A stretch of DNA of 14,795 nucleotides from assembly GCA_017411945.1 (NCBI GenBank), contig JAFQPD010000059.1, forward strand, positions 1-14,795, read 5' to 3'. This document shows positions 14,113-14,795 of the stretch, one piece after another. The notes beneath the pieces are model-generated. The model was not told the origin of the DNA. It worked only from the letters and a program-made list of their open reading frames with translations, and searched no databases. Each line of letters starts with the position of its first letter. The first letter of the stretch is position 1. The translations under genes were made by a program, and so were the position numbers. Origin of the DNA: Mailhella sp. GTDB taxonomy: Bacteria; Desulfobacterota; Desulfovibrionia; Desulfovibrionales; Desulfovibrionaceae.

Positions 14113-14795
14113 ATGATACAGATACCTCAGGGCTTCCGCCTCGCCGCCGCCAATGCCGACTTCCGTGGCAAGAAGCTCGAACGCAACGATATAGGCTTCG
14201 TCCTCAGCGACGTGCCGGCCACCGCCGCCGGCGTGTTCACCACCAACCTTTTCAAGGCCGCCCCCGTCCTCGTTTCGCAGGCCCACCTTGAAGCCGCCGG
14301 CGCTGACGGCGTGCGCGGCATCCTCATCAATTCCGGCCAGGCCAACGCCTGCACCGGAGAACAGGGCATGGGCAACTGCCACCTCTCTCTGGCCATGGTC
14401 AGCGCCGCTCTCAAAGAGGCCGGCATCGGCGTGGAGCCTGAAGACCTGCTCCCCGCCTCCACCGGCGTCATCGGCGCACAGATGGATATGGACAAGTGGG
14501 CCGCCGCCGTGCCTTCCCTCATCGCCTCCCTCGGCAAGACTGACGTGGAAGGGCTCGTGCGCGCCATGATGACCACCGACGCCTTCCCCAAGATGGCCGG
14601 CCGCGAACTTGAGCTCAAGGGCGGCACTGTGCGCTTCGCCGCCGTGGCCAAGGGCGCAGGCATGATCTGCCCCAACATGGCCACCATGATCTCCCTCGTG
14701 CTCACCGACGCCGCCGTGGACGCCGACGCATGGACCGCCATGTTCCGCCGCGCCGTGGACGCCACCTTCAACCGCGTGAGCGTGGACGGCGACAC
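14113..14795 (+). CDS. argJ: Bifunctional ornithine acetyltransferase/N-acetylglutamate synthase ArgJ, 3'-truncated by window edge
   Basis: 227 complete codons are visible from the ATG at 14113; the frame is still open at the last base. GGAGGAG (14102-14108) lies four bases before the start. ArgJ transfers the acetyl group from N-acetylornithine to glutamate in the cyclic arginine pathway, and in its bifunctional form also uses acetyl-CoA. The N-terminus GFRLAAANADFRGKK, the segment FTTNLFKAAPV, and NSGQANACTGEQG are typical. The autocleavage site is KGAGMICPNMATM, where the precursor splits between Ala190 and Thr191; Thr191 becomes the nucleophile of the beta chain. Bifunctionality cannot be judged from this part. 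About 45% of the usual roughly 400 residues is missing at the 3' end. It is divergent from lepB across 183 bases. Confidence 0.96.
   Translation, partial: MIQIPQGFRLAAANADFRGKKLERNDIGFVLSDVPATAAGVFTTNLFKAAPVLVSQAHLEAAGADGVRGILINSGQANACTGEQGMGNCHLSLAMVSAALKEAGIGVEPEDLLPASTGVIGAQMDMDKWAAAVPSLIASLGKTDVEGLVRAMMTTDAFPKMAGRELELKGGTVRFAAVAKGAGMICPNMATMISLVLTDAAVDADAWTAMFRRAVDATFNRVSVDGD

Noticed and set aside
1..14795. CRISPR arrays, insertion sequences, tRNA genes, phage or defence systems
   Set aside because: No regularly spaced repeats, transposase-like frames, cloverleaf sequences or defence-family motifs were seen on either strand by eye; a tRNAscan or HMM run could overturn this.

Overview
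The window looks like a chromosomal segment from a sulfite-reducing desulfobacterial gut-type bacterium of the Desulfovibrionaceae, most likely Bilophila or a close relative. The strongest clue is the first gene, the 3' part of a dissimilatory sulfite reductase beta subunit (DsrB) fused in frame to DsrD. That fusion is known from the taurine-respiring, non-sulfate-reducing Bilophila wadsworthia, whereas typical Desulfovibrio keep dsrB and dsrD separate. LpxC indicates a Gram-negative envelope. DNA is GC-rich and coding density is high. No tRNA, rRNA, CRISPR array, insertion sequence or phage gene was seen, and no gap between genes exceeds about 215 bases.

Layout. (1) 1-2825, plus strand: dsrBD (5' end outside the window), a 3' untranslated region of four consecutive inverted repeats ending in a strong terminator, then a CobB/CbiA-type amidotransferase that by position is best read as the siroheme amidase DsrN. 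(2) A bidirectional terminator at 2850-2894 separates this from a minus-strand pair, endonuclease III (nth) and a small lipoprotein gene that overlap by ATGA. (3) 4472-5416, plus strand: a PfkB-family sugar or nucleoside kinase, divergent from nth, followed by a terminator. (4) 5526-9737, minus strand, transcribed as prmC, lpxC, adenine deaminase, then a DUF805 membrane protein with two C-terminal zinc ribbons. (5) 9836-13929, minus strand, transcribed as lepB, recR, a 68-residue dual-CXXC zinc-ribbon protein, an LTA-synthase-like membrane sulfatase-fold enzyme, and rnhA. (6) 14113 to the end, plus strand: the 5' part of argJ, divergent from lepB.

How the genes work together. DsrBD carries part of the siroheme active site of sulfite reduction, and the DsrN-like protein would amidate that siroheme, so the left end is one functional module. 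The rest is mostly core housekeeping: translation release-factor methylation, lipid A, purine salvage, protein secretion, DNA repair and arginine synthesis, arranged in tight minus-strand gene strings. I see no convincing undescribed multi-gene system. The items most worth a second look are the dsrBD 3' hairpin array with the short gap to dsrN, the DsrBD fusion itself, and three poorly characterised proteins (lipoprotein, dual-CXXC protein, DUF805-zinc ribbon).
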